Positions 17,426 to 25,654 of a DNA stretch of 64,000 bases are shown here, in pieces. The notes beneath the pieces are model-generated. The model made no database searches and was not told the origin of the DNA. It was given only the letters and a program-made list of their open reading frames with translations. Each line of letters starts with the position of its first letter. Position 1 is the stretch's first letter. Position numbers and translations under genes: made by a program. The stretch comes from Listeria grandensis FSL F6-0971 (GTDB taxonomy: Bacteria; Bacillota; Bacilli; Lactobacillales; Listeriaceae). The stretch covers positions 31,436-95,435 of the forward strand of contig NZ_AODD01000007.1 of assembly GCF_000525835.1 (NCBI RefSeq), in the 5' to 3' direction.

Positions 17426-18228
17426 AGAAGAATAGGTGGGGGAAAGTATATTTGGCTGTTGTATTCATCGTTTTATACGCACCGATCTTTTATTTAATGT
17501 TCTACTCGTTTAATGCTGGCGGGACGATGAATAGTTTTAGCGGTTTTACGCTCGATTATTATAAAGAAGTTTTTCAAGATACGCGGTTGTTGATTATCGT
17601 GTTGAACACATTCGTTATCGCGCTACTTTCTTCGGTGATTGCGACCATTTTCGGCGTATTAGGGGCACTGGCGATTCGCTACATGCCGCGTCCATTCACA
17701 AAAAATTCCTTGCTCAGCTTAAACAACGTGTTGATTGTTAGCCCAGATGTGGTCATCGGTGCTTCATTCTTGATCTTTTTCACGATTTTAGGTGTGAAGC
17801 TAGGTTTTATCTCTGTACTCGTATCACACATTGCGTTTAGTATTCCGATCGTTGTACTTATGGTATTGCCAAAATTACAAGAGATGAGCCCAACGCTCAT
17901 TGATGCGGCGCGGGACTTAGGGGCAAGCCAATGGAACGTGTTGAGTAAGGTGATCTTACCGTACATCGCGCCTGGTGTTTTTGCTGGATTTTTCATGGCG
18001 CTTACGTATTCACTCGATGATTTCGCGGTTACGTTTTTTGTAACAGGAAATGGTTTTTCCACGCTTTCTGTTGAGATATACTCGCGGGCGCGGCAAGGGA
18101 TTTCACTGTCCATTAACGCCTTATCAACGCTGTTATTCCTATTCACGATTATCCTTGTGATCGGTTATTACTTCATCAATCAGCGTAATACGAAGTCTGC
18201 TCATGCGATGGAGGTGCCGAAAAAATGA
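17422..18228 (+). CDS. potC: Spermidine/putrescine ABC permease PotC
   Basis: A 268-residue six-segment permease; the EAA loop reads EMSPTLIDAARDLGASQWNV. It overlaps potB upstream and potD downstream by four bases each. Together with PotB it forms the channel for polyamines bound by PotD. Confidence 0.93.
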   Translation: MKKNRWGKVYLAVVFIVLYAPIFYLMFYSFNAGGTMNSFSGFTLDYYKEVFQDTRLLIIVLNTFVIALLSSVIATIFGVLGALAIRYMPRPFTKNSLLSLNNVLIVSPDVVIGASFLIFFTILGVKLGFISVLVSHIAFSIPIVVLMVLPKLQEMSPTLIDAARDLGASQWNVLSKVILPYIAPGVFAGFFMALTYSLDDFAVTFFVTGNGFSTLSVEIYSRARQGISLSINALSTLLFLFTIILVIGYYFINQRNTKSAHAMEVPKK

Positions 18229-19298
18229 AGTCATTAGTTCGTGTTTTTGGTCTCGTCGTGATTGCGGCGCTTCTTATGATGGCGCTCACGTTCTCTTTGA
18301 ACAAGTCGGAGGGCTATTCTGGCGGGAACACCTTGACCATTTACAACTGGGGCGATTATATTGATCCCGATTTACTGAAAAAATTTGAAAAAGAGTCTGG
18401 TATAAAAGTCATCTATCAGACATTTGACTCCAACGAGGCGATGATGACAAAAATTGAGCAAGGCGGTACAACGTTTGATATTGCAGTTCCGAGTGATTAT
18501 GCGATCAGTAAAATGCGTGAGGAAAACCTGCTCATTCCGCTAGATAAGTCAAAATTGCCGAACAAAAAGTATCTAAATCCGCGTTTTATGAATCTATCTT
18601 TTGATGAAGGCAATAAATACTCGATGCCTTATTTCTGGGGCACGCTCGGCATTATTTACAATAAAAAAATGATTCAAGACATTCCGTTCACGAGTTGGAA
18701 CGATTTATGGCGACCAGAGCTCAAAAATCAGATTTTGCTTATTGATGGGGCTCGGGAAGTCATGGGGCTTGGCTTAAATAGCCTCGGCTACTCGCTGAAT
18801 AGTACAAACGAAGCGCAGTTGCAAGAAGCGTTGATGAAATTAAAAGAAATGACGCCCAACGTGAAGGCCATTGTTGGCGATGAAATTAAGATTTTGATGG
18901 CTGGAGACGAGGCGGGAGTAGCAGTTACCTTTTCTGGTGAAGCGGCTGAGATGCTAGACCAAAATGAAAACTTGGAATACGTCATCCCGAAAGAAGGCTC
19001 GAATTTATGGTTTGATAATATGGTTATTCCAAAAACGGCAAAAAATGTTGATGGTGCACATAAATTCATCAACTTTATGCTAAATCCTGCAAACGCGGCG
19101 CAAAATGCAGAATACGTTGGTTATGCGACACCGAATGAGGCAGCCGTGAAACTTCTACCAAAAGAAATAGCAAGTGATGAGCGTTTCTATCCAGACCTAG
19201 ACCAATTAAAGAATCTAGAAGTGTACGATAATTTAGGAAAGAAAATGTTAGCACATTATAACGAGTTGTTCTTAGAGTTTAAGATGTACCGCAAGTAG
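18225..19298 (+). CDS. potD: Spermidine/putrescine-binding protein PotD
   Basis: A 357-residue extracellular solute-binding protein. An N-terminal hydrophobic segment of about 24 residues (VFGLVVIAALLMMALTFSL) acts as a signal or anchor; no lipobox cysteine is present, so retention at the membrane is probably by the uncleaved segment. The mature part starts TLTIYNWGDYIDPDLLKKFE, standard for PotD/PotF, and ends LFLEFKMYRK. It is last in the operon. I see no clear terminator after it. Confidence 0.9.
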   Translation: MKSLVRVFGLVVIAALLMMALTFSLNKSEGYSGGNTLTIYNWGDYIDPDLLKKFEKESGIKVIYQTFDSNEAMMTKIEQGGTTFDIAVPSDYAISKMREENLLIPLDKSKLPNKKYLNPRFMNLSFDEGNKYSMPYFWGTLGIIYNKKMIQDIPFTSWNDLWRPELKNQILLIDGAREVMGLGLNSLGYSLNSTNEAQLQEALMKLKEMTPNVKAIVGDEIKILMAGDEAGVAVTFSGEAAEMLDQNENLEYVIPKEGSNLWFDNMVIPKTAKNVDGAHKFINFMLNPANAAQNAEYVGYATPNEAAVKLLPKEIASDERFYPDLDQLKNLEVYDNLGKKMLAHYNELFLEFKMYRK

Positions 19299-19409
19299 AC
19301 CTATTTTTTAAATCGCCCATATTTTACATTTTAGCAGGTTTTGAATTGTAATCTGCCGTGCCATCAACTATAATCCAAGGGTACTGCAATTTGAAAGGTG
19401 GAGAAAGAA

Positions 19410-19853
19410 ATGGCAAAATTATATTCATATTTAAGCTTTGATAATGCAAAAGAATCGATGGATTACTATAAAGAGGTGTTCGGTGCAACATTACTAAAAC
19501 GTAATCCTATGGATGAGAACATGGCGAAAGAATGGGGTATGCCGACAGATAATCTAGAGAATACAACCATTCACGGTGGCTTTGTCGTACTTGGAAACAC
19601 GATTTTCTGTAGTGATCGTTTTGGCGAAGGAGAAGCTTTCTCGTCAAGTGTGACATTAATGCTTGATTTCAATTCAGAAGACGCGGAGGAAGTTGAGGCA
19701 CTTGATAAACTTTACAAGGCAGTAACGGAAAGCGGTGTAGAAATCATTGACCCACTGGAGGAGAAATTCTGGGGTGGCAAAATGGGTATTATTAAAGATA
19801 AATACGGCCTATTGTGGATGTTCCACGCGCAACCGTATTCGAAGCTAGTATAA
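19410..19853 (+). CDS. VOC (glyoxalase/PhnB-like) family protein
   Basis: A 147-residue protein of the vicinal oxygen chelate fold. It begins AKLYSYLSFDNAKESMDYYK and contains EVFGATLLKRNP, a central TTIHGGFVVLGNTIFCSD strand region and WGGKMGIIKDKYGLLWMFH at the end, as in PhnB-like proteins. The substrate is unknown. ATG 19410 is chosen behind GGTGGAG; a GTG four codons upstream lies inside that site. It stands alone between the pot operon and the WxL protein and ends at a strong hairpin. Confidence 0.8.
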   Translation: MAKLYSYLSFDNAKESMDYYKEVFGATLLKRNPMDENMAKEWGMPTDNLENTTIHGGFVVLGNTIFCSDRFGEGEAFSSSVTLMLDFNSEDAEEVEALDKLYKAVTESGVEIIDPLEEKFWGGKMGIIKDKYGLLWMFHAQPYSKLV

Positions 19854-19861
19854 AATAAAGC

Positions 19862-19918
19862 GAGGAAGCGGCGATCATAAATCTGATATCGGATTTATGG
19901 TCGCCGCTTTTGTCATGC
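19862..19918 (+). terminator. Strong terminator after the VOC gene
   Basis: AAGCGGCGATCATAAATC pairs with GATTTATGGTCGCCGCTT (one mismatch) around an 8-base loop, followed by TTTTG. Confidence 0.85.
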
Positions 19919-20042
19919 TTCCTAAAATGCACCTGTTATTCACACATTTTTCCGAGAAACGGCAAAAGAAGTGATGGCTGATGAACCTTTCTAGAGGTTA
20001 TCATAAGAGTTCAGATACAAAATAAAGGAGTGTTACAAATTT

Positions 20043-21386
20043 ATGAAAAAGTTAAGTATCATGACCATGACAGGAATTCTAGCCATGGCAACCGCAGGAA
20101 ATACCGTTTTGGCAACATCATTTGAGGGAGCGGACAGTGCGACAAGTGAGGCCTCGATCAACATTTTGCCGGGAACTGGTGTTACTGATCCTGAAATCGT
20201 AAATCCAATTGATCCAGAAGAGCCGGCGATACCGGTTGATCCGATTAATCCCAACCCAGGAGCATTGCGAATTAACCATGTTTCTGATTTGAATTTTGGA
20301 GATGTGACACTTAGCGGTCGGAAAGAAACGATTCATGCCAAGAAAGTCAAAACTAAAACAGATCAAGAACTGCCAGCGTTTATCAATATTGCCGATTTAC
20401 GAGGAACGGGCGATGGTTGGTCATTGAAGGTATCACAAGAAGGCGAACTGGTTCGTGGTGGCGAGCTTGCATTTCAGCCAGAATATAATGGTACGGATGA
20501 AGGTATCCAAACAGTGGGCGGTACGCTTGCCAAAGATGGCGATGAAATTGATTTGATGATTGCAAAGGAAAATGCTGGGATGGGTAGTCACTCGGCGCTA
20601 CTCGGTGGTTTAGATGGTGTGACTTTAACCATTCCAAAAGATGCCACGGCTGGTCAGCAGCAAGCTTCTTTAAATTGGAATATTGTTGCGGACCCATCGA
20701 CGACTATTCCTGATGAAGTAGTCGGAATTCCAGATAATAATTTGCGCACAGCTATAAAAGAAGCACTCGGAGTTACGAATGACAACCAAATCACGAAAGC
20801 CAATCTGGAAAAATTAACAGAATTTACGGCAGAGGGTAAGGATATTGTGGATTTGAAAGGAATAGAATATGCGACTAATCTAACGAAGCTAGTACTTGAT
20901 AACAATAAAATTACGAACGAGGGAATTGTCCCTGCCATTTCCTTAGCAAAATTGGTAACCGTGGAAATTAGTGGGAATCGAATTATGGATGGAAAAATAT
21001 TATCCGATTGGGCACCACCGCTTATTTCATCAAAACCGCTAGAACGTATTAATGCAAACAATCAAAACCTTGGGAGGGTGCTTGCTGCAACAAACTCTGA
21101 AGATATAGCGCTACTAGATTTAAAATGGTCAGGTGGGAAAGAGACGCTTCAAATGCGAAACTTAATAAGAAACAGCCAGGGAACCTATTCTACGCTTCAT
21201 TCCGTGGCACTAGATGGTAGCAATTCTGGCGTTGATTTTAATTTCATTGATAACCAAAATTTTCAAGTGGAAAATATACCTTTGGGCACGGGTAGTCTGG
21301 AATATAGAGCTGCCTGGGGCACGCAAAAATTAGGCTTTAGTGCCTTTGTAAAAGTAGATAACTTAGACGTACAAATTGAGGAGTAA
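20043..21386 (+). CDS. Secreted WxL-domain protein with C-terminal LRR region
   Basis: A 447-residue exported protein. Residues 1-24 are a signal peptide, followed by a short D/E/P/N-rich linker with repeated N-P-I-D-P units. From about 74 to 222 there is a WxL surface domain (LRINHVSDLNFGDVTLSG, then GWSLKV and later LNWNIV). Residues 225-320 are an internalin-like cap and leucine-rich repeats (IPDNNLRTAIKEALG, LKGIEYATNLTKLVLDNNKI). The last 120 residues are a beta-rich module without LPXTG. WxL domains bind peptidoglycan non-covalently and are normally C-terminal; here the domain comes first. The start has AAAGGAG upstream. Confidence 0.8.
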   Translation: MKKLSIMTMTGILAMATAGNTVLATSFEGADSATSEASINILPGTGVTDPEIVNPIDPEEPAIPVDPINPNPGALRINHVSDLNFGDVTLSGRKETIHAKKVKTKTDQELPAFINIADLRGTGDGWSLKVSQEGELVRGGELAFQPEYNGTDEGIQTVGGTLAKDGDEIDLMIAKENAGMGSHSALLGGLDGVTLTIPKDATAGQQQASLNWNIVADPSTTIPDEVVGIPDNNLRTAIKEALGVTNDNQITKANLEKLTEFTAEGKDIVDLKGIEYATNLTKLVLDNNKITNEGIVPAISLAKLVTVEISGNRIMDGKILSDWAPPLISSKPLERINANNQNLGRVLAATNSEDIALLDLKWSGGKETLQMRNLIRNSQGTYSTLHSVALDGSNSGVDFNFIDNQNFQVENIPLGTGSLEYRAAWGTQKLGFSAFVKVDNLDVQIEE

Positions 21387-21397
21387 TAAGTAGATGA

Positions 21398-21452
21398 AGA
21401 TTGTGAGCGAAGCCAGACCATACTGGTTTTGTTCGCGATCTTTGTTTTTGTC
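21398..21452 (+). terminator. Probable terminator after the WxL-LRR gene
   Basis: GCGAAGCCAG and CTGGTTTTGTTCGC can fold into an interrupted stem followed by a T-rich stretch. The fit is moderate. Confidence 0.45.
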
Positions 21453-21561
21453 TTCCGGTTCTATCTATTTTTTGCTCATACAACTTGATTTCTTTCTGCA
21501 AGAAGCATAAAATCAAGAGGTTAGCTTAGCAAAAAACTGAAATGAGCAAGGAAGTGAACAC

Positions 21562-22587
21562 ATGTTTCAAAATTTACCAGATTCTTTTTTACAAATGAAT
21601 ACGATTTTTATTTCGATTATGATTGAGGCGCTGCCGTTTGTGTTGATTGGTGTTTTTATTGCAGGCTTCATTCAAATGTTTATTTCCGAAGCTTTTATTG
21701 CTAAGATTATGCCGAAAAATCGATTTTTAGCGGTGATTGTTGGTTCGGTTATCGGGGTATTATTTCCGTCGTGTGAGTGCGGAATTGTGCCGATTGTCCG
21801 GAACCTGATCGCAAAAGGGGTACCACTTCATGCTGGGATCGCGTTTATGCTAACAGCGCCGATCATCAATCCAGTCGTATTATTTTCGACGTACGTGGCG
21901 TTTGGTAGTACATGGGAAGTGCCACTGTTACGTGTTTTAGGGAGTCTAGTCGTCGCGATGGTTGTAGGAAACGCGATTGCTTATTTTTATAAAGGTGAGG
22001 GGTTAAAAGAGAAGTTCATGCTGTATGAAACGGCAAGTGAACGAAAGGAAAAGGAGGCGTCGCCACAAGTACTCGCGATTGCAGGCATGGACGGGATGAT
22101 GGCTTCTGGATCTACGCATACAATGCCGCATGAGGAGGCAGAGCACCACGATCACGCGCATCATCACGAGCAGGATAACGCCAAAATGCCAATGAAAGAG
22201 AAGGTTTGGCATACATTGCAACATGCTGTCGATGAGTTTTTCTCCGTCGGGAAATTTCTCGTGTTTGGTGCATTACTGGCAGCGGTGATGCAGACATATA
22301 TTAAAACTTCGACGCTCGTTTCGATTGGGCATGGACCTGTGTTATCGATTCTACTCATGATGGTATTGGCGTTTGTTTTATCGCTTTGTTCCGAAGCAGA
22401 TGCCTTTATTGGTGCCTCATTCCGTAGCGTTTTCTCAACACAATCGATCGTTGCATTCCTTGTTTTTGGTCCGATGTTAGATATTAAAAATTTGATGATG
22501 ATGTTGGCGACTTTTAAAGCGAAGTTTGTTGCTTTTATCGTGATTGGTGTTACGATTACCGTGTTTATTTATGCATTACTAATATAG
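21562..22587 (+). CDS. Permease, YraQ/UPF0718 family
   Basis: A 341-residue polytopic protein with eight or so membrane segments. The PSCECGIVPIVRNLIAKG motif in the N-half and LCSEADAFIGASF in the C-half are diagnostic for the DUF318/YraQ permeases. The central cytoplasmic loop contains HEEAEHHDHAHHHEQ, a likely metal-binding stretch. Family members are proposed metal or small-ion exporters, without firm substrates. It is followed after 16 bases by its usual partner, a TIGR03943-type protein, as in Bacillus ycgR-ycgQ. Confidence 0.85.
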   Translation: MFQNLPDSFLQMNTIFISIMIEALPFVLIGVFIAGFIQMFISEAFIAKIMPKNRFLAVIVGSVIGVLFPSCECGIVPIVRNLIAKGVPLHAGIAFMLTAPIINPVVLFSTYVAFGSTWEVPLLRVLGSLVVAMVVGNAIAYFYKGEGLKEKFMLYETASERKEKEASPQVLAIAGMDGMMASGSTHTMPHEEAEHHDHAHHHEQDNAKMPMKEKVWHTLQHAVDEFFSVGKFLVFGALLAAVMQTYIKTSTLVSIGHGPVLSILLMMVLAFVLSLCSEADAFIGASFRSVFSTQSIVAFLVFGPMLDIKNLMMMLATFKAKFVAFIVIGVTITVFIYALLI

Positions 22588-22603
22588 GAGGAGGGCGTTT
22601 TTT

Positions 22604-23446
22604 ATGTTTCGTGTTTTTATTTTATTCGGATTCGCCTTCTACTTGATGCAACTGCATGTGACGGGCGATATTAGCAAGTATATCAATATGAAGTATTCTT
22701 ATTTGTCACAAGCGGCGATGATTGCTGCATTTTTGCTCGGCTTGGTGCAATTAATCATGATTTTCCGCGATGAGGATTTAGTACAGGATCACACGCATAT
22801 GGGGCACACGCATGATGGAGAAAATACGTTTTGGAAAAAGATTTTAGTGTATGGGCTTCTTGTTTATCCGCTTGTGGCAGGCTTTATGTTCCCGATTGCC
22901 ACGCTTAATTCAACGATTGTGGACGCTAAAGGATTTCATTTTCCGAAAAATAATGCGGCGGGCGATGATCCGTATGCGATGAACCAATTTTTGAAGCCAG
23001 ATACGAGTGGTTATTTTGGTAAATCGGATTATGAGAAAATGATTGCCAAAGAGAAGGCGGAGATCATTCATGATAATCCAATCAAGGTGACAGACGCGAA
23101 CTATTTGATGACAATGGAAATTATTTATAGTTATCCAGGGGAATTTGAAGGGAAGCAGATTGAATTTACTGGTTTTGTGTATAATGATCCAGTGACGAAG
23201 GGCGCCAACCTATTTGTATTTCGCTTTGGAATTATTCATTGTGTTGCGGATTCGGGCGTTTATGGGATGCTTGTACACATGCCTGATGGGGAAAATGATC
23301 TCAGCAATGATACGTGGGTAAAAGTGAGTGGCGTTATTGAGCAAGAATACTACGCTCCTTTTAAAATGGACATTCCTGCTGTGAAGGTGACCAAATACGG
23401 TGAAATTCCAAAACCAAAAGATGTCTATGTCTATCGCAAATATTAG
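22604..23446 (+). CDS. TIGR03943 family permease partner (YcgQ-like)
   Basis: A 280-residue protein. Three or so N-terminal membrane segments are split by a HTHMGHTHDGE histidine loop. The C-terminal 150 residues are extracytoplasmic, with the conserved NPIKVTDANYLMTMEIIYSY and FRFGIIHCVADSGVYGMLV segments; the last contains a conserved cysteine. It is nearly always encoded next to a YraQ-type permease, as here, and probably forms a complex with it. The start has AGGAGGAGGG upstream. Confidence 0.85.
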   Translation: MFRVFILFGFAFYLMQLHVTGDISKYINMKYSYLSQAAMIAAFLLGLVQLIMIFRDEDLVQDHTHMGHTHDGENTFWKKILVYGLLVYPLVAGFMFPIATLNSTIVDAKGFHFPKNNAAGDDPYAMNQFLKPDTSGYFGKSDYEKMIAKEKAEIIHDNPIKVTDANYLMTMEIIYSYPGEFEGKQIEFTGFVYNDPVTKGANLFVFRFGIIHCVADSGVYGMLVHMPDGENDLSNDTWVKVSGVIEQEYYAPFKMDIPAVKVTKYGEIPKPKDVYVYRKY

Positions 23447-23523
23447 GTTGCGGAAATGGTTCACATGCGGTATGCTTAAACCTGTGAAAACGAAAACAAA
23501 CCTAAAGAAGGATGGGAATGAAT

Positions 23524-24444
23524 ATGAATCATTATTCACCCTACTTTCACTTTCCGCGTGAGGATTGGCGTAAGCTGGAAGTAAGTAAAGACCAGATGTT
23601 ATCGGCGGAAGAGCTAGAGGACATCAGAGGTTTAAACGATCGTATATCATTAGAAGATATCGCAGAAATATACTTGCCACTTGTGAAGTTGCTAGCGATC
23701 CATTACCATGAGCAAATCTTCATTCACGGCGAAAAAATGGAATATTTGAAGCGACACGCGACACATACCCCATTTGTTATTGGGATTGCTGGAAGTGTGG
23801 CGGTTGGTAAAAGTACGACAGCGCGGGTGCTTAAAATCATGCTGAATCGCTGGTTCCAGAAGACGCGAAAAGTGGAGCTGATCACAACAGACGGTTTCTT
23901 ATACCCAAATGCTGTGCTAGAGGAAAAGGGCTTGATGGAGCGCAAAGGTTTTCCAGAAAGTTATGATCGGAGCCGATTTGTGGCTTTTTTAAGTGATTTG
24001 AAGAGTAATAAAGCTGATGTTGAGGTGCCGTTATACTCCCATTTTACGTATGATATTTTGGAGGAGACACGTGTTATTAGTCAGCCGGACATCATCATCG
24101 TGGAGGGAATTAACGTGTTACAGGTCGACCCAGAGCAGGCCGTTTTTCCGAGTGATTTCTTTGATTTCTCGATTTATATGGATGCAGAGGAGGCGGAAAT
24201 CAAGCGCTGGTATTTGGAGCGATTCTTCATGCTACGCGAGACCGCTTTTCAAGATACAAGCTCCTATTTCCACCGCTATACAAAAATCAGCGAAGAAGAA
24301 GCGCGCCAGTTTGCGCTTGCAACATGGGATAAAATTAATGGCGTGAATCTGAAAGAAAATATTGAGGGAACGAAATATCGAGCGCAACTTATTTTGAAAA
24401 AGGGTGCGGATCATCTTATTTCAGATGTGTATCTGCGCAAATAA
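23524..24444 (+). CDS. coaA: Pantothenate kinase, type I
   Basis: A 306-residue kinase of the prokaryotic type I (PanK-I) family. The P-loop is [17 protein letters not shown]; later come TTDGFLYPN, the [19 protein letters not shown] stretch, YDI-EE and the C-terminal [18 protein letters not shown]. It catalyses the first committed step of coenzyme A synthesis (pantothenate to 4'-phosphopantothenate) and is usually feedback-inhibited by CoA. Three in-frame ATGs cluster at the start (23512, 23518, 23524); 23524 gives the family-typical N-terminus and the best spacing from AAGAAGGATGGG. Its 3' side abuts the toxin-antitoxin locus. Confidence 0.9.
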   Translation: MNHYSPYFHFPREDWRKLEVSKDQMLSAEELEDIRGLNDRISLEDIAEIYLPLVKLLAIHYHEQIFIHGEKMEYLKRHATHTPFVIGIAGSVAVGKSTTARVLKIMLNRWFQKTRKVELITTDGFLYPNAVLEEKGLMERKGFPESYDRSRFVAFLSDLKSNKADVEVPLYSHFTYDILEETRVISQPDIIIVEGINVLQVDPEQAVFPSDFFDFSIYMDAEEAEIKRWYLERFFMLRETAFQDTSSYFHRYTKISEEEARQFALATWDKINGVNLKENIEGTKYRAQLILKKGADHLISDVYLRK

Positions 24445-24462
24445 CATCCAGCAAAAAAAAGA

Positions 24463-24491
24463 TTGAAAAAAAAAAAGAGATGTGTTAAGAT
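24463..24491 (+). promoter_or_regulatory. Promoter of the antisense RNA (RNA II-like)
   Basis: TTGAAA (24463-24468), exactly 17 bases, then TAAGAT (24486-24491), beginning 18 bases after the coaA stop codon. Only a 65-base transcript lies between it and a strong terminator. Confidence 0.75.
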
Positions 24492-24497
24492 GAATTT

Positions 24498-24563
24498 AGG
24501 AAAAAGAATCAGTAGATACACAAAAAGCCCCGACTCTCGGCTAAAGATATCGGGGCTTTTTTT
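24498..24563 (+). ncRNA. Antitoxin RNA of an Fst/par-type locus (RNA II-like)
   Basis: A predicted transcript of about 65 nt from the promoter at 24463-24491 to the terminator at 24524-24563. It contains AGAATCAGTAGATACAC (24505-24521), which matches 16 of 17 bases of the plus-strand sequence at 24683-24699; it is therefore complementary to the toxin mRNA from just after the Shine-Dalgarno sequence through the start codon. It shares the terminator hairpin with the converging toxin transcript. These are the contact points known for RNA II of the enterococcal par system. Confidence 0.75.
24521..24563. terminator. Bidirectional terminator shared by the toxin mRNA and antitoxin RNA
   Basis: GCCCCGA and TCGGGGC pair around a 16-base loop, with AAAAA on the left (T-run for the minus strand) and TTTTTTTT on the right. 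It can also stop read-through from coaA. Confidence 0.85.
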
Positions 24564-24570
24564 TGTTGGA

Positions 24571-24690
24571 TTAGAACTTTGATCGTCGTTGTGGCCGCTC
24601 ACGCTTCCGATGTTCTAACCAGTACTTGTAGGTCATGAGTGTCATCCCAACAAGAATCGGAGCAATAAGTGTGGAAAAAATCAGAATCAA
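24571..24690 (-). CDS. Fst-family type I toxin (small membrane peptide)
   Basis: A 39-residue peptide starting at TTG 24690 behind AAGGAGGTG. It reads MILIFSTLIAPILVG, MTLMTYKYWLEHRK, then a basic tail rich in R and K. This is the Fst/Ldr-type layout: one membrane helix with an A-P-x-x-V-G kink, a W-L-x-x-R boundary and a charged end. It is below the size usually annotated. The mRNA leader can fold CCTTC (minus strand of 24721-24725) onto GAAGG (24702-24706), covering part of the ribosome site, as in pAD1 fst. Toxicity is inferred from the family, not shown. Confidence 0.75.
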   Translation of the reverse strand: MILIFSTLIAPILVGMTLMTYKYWLEHRKRERPQRRSKF

Positions 24691-24740
24691 TAGATACACC
24701 TCCTTCATAAAAGCATGCTAGAAGGTTGACGACTTCTATA

Positions 24741-24766
24741 ATTATAGCACGCAGATGGCATAAAAT
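24741..24766 (-). promoter_or_regulatory. Promoter of the toxin mRNA
   Basis: On the minus strand a perfect TATAAT (24741-24746) with an extended TGC in front. A weak -35 (TTAATT) lies 17 bases further upstream. The leader would be about 44 nt. Confidence 0.65.
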
Positions 24767-24834
24767 TAAGCCTTTCTGGTAACTTTGCCTTTTCATTGAT
24801 TTCGTGATTTTTTAACCCTGATTTCACTTATTTC

Positions 24835-24862
24835 TTTACATTTTATTTTTTTGATGTAAAAT
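24835..24862 (+). promoter_or_regulatory. Promoter of the ABC exporter operon
   Basis: TTTACA (24835-24840), a 16-base spacer, TAAAAT (24857-24862). The TetR-type operator lies over the expected start site. Confidence 0.6.
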
Positions 24863-24867
24863 AAAAG

Positions 24868-24881
24868 TGAGTAATCACTCA
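24868..24881. promoter_or_regulatory. TetR-type operator
   Basis: TGAGT-AATC-ACTCA, a compact palindrome of the TGAGTNNNNACTCA form common for TetR/AcrR regulators of exporters. It lies between the promoter and the first gene of an operon that ends with a tetR gene. Confidence 0.65.
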
Positions 24882-24928
24882 TTATTGTGATGAGGTGTTT
24901 TTAATGAACCTGGAGGAGGTTTTTTGAA

Positions 24929-25654
24929 ATGGGAGATGCAGCGATTCGTGTGGCAGATCTGAATGTGTCGTTTGGGAAGAAACAGATTCTTGCGGATATT
25001 GGACTAGAAGTGGCGAAGGGTGAGATTTTTGGGTTGATCGGTCCTTCTGGTGCGGGAAAGACGACGCTTGTTAAGGTCATTGTTGGGATGGAAAAAGGAG
25101 ATTCGGGGAATGTTACGGTTCTTGATAAGCGTATGCCGAACCTTGGTGTAATCGCTAATATTGGCTATATGGCCCAGTCTGATGCGCTTTATATTGATTT
25201 AACGGCGAAGGAGAACATGGAATTTTTTGCGGCTTTATACTCGCTAAAAGGAACGAAGCGCAAGGAACGGATTGCCTATGCGGCGAAGTTGGTGAATCTA
25301 GAGGGAGAGTTGAATAAGCAGGTCAGCGATTATTCGGGAGGCATGAAACGGCGCCTGTCATTGGCTATTTCAATGTTGCAGGACCCTGATGTGCTGATCT
25401 TGGATGAACCGACAGTTGGAATTGATCCGGAGCTTAGAAAATCGATTTGGGAAGAACTGGACATGCTGAAGGGCGAAGGAAAATGTATTCTCGTGACGAC
25501 GCATGTTATGGATGAGGCGGAAAAATGCGACCGGTTGGCGATGGTGCGTGATGGTAAAATTATAGCGGTTGGGACGCCGGCAGAATTGGAAGCGAAGACG
25601 GCAACGGGGAAATTAGAAGATGCCTTTTTACAATTTGGAGGTGTGCAGTCATGA
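24929..25654 (+). CDS. ABC exporter ATPase
   Basis: A 241-residue ABC ATPase of the drug/lantibiotic (CcmA-like) class. It has Walker A GPSGAGKTTLVKV, the Q-loop region YMAQSDALYIDLTAKENMEF, signature YSGGMKRRLSLAISMLQDPD and Walker B VLILDEPTVGIDPE. Its gene overlaps the permease gene by four bases, and a TetR gene follows, so it is likely an inducible efflux system. The ribosome site is CTGGAGGAGG. Confidence 0.88.
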   Translation: MGDAAIRVADLNVSFGKKQILADIGLEVAKGEIFGLIGPSGAGKTTLVKVIVGMEKGDSGNVTVLDKRMPNLGVIANIGYMAQSDALYIDLTAKENMEFFAALYSLKGTKRKERIAYAAKLVNLEGELNKQVSDYSGGMKRRLSLAISMLQDPDVLILDEPTVGIDPELRKSIWEELDMLKGEGKCILVTTHVMDEAEKCDRLAMVRDGKIIAVGTPAELEAKTATGKLEDAFLQFGGVQS

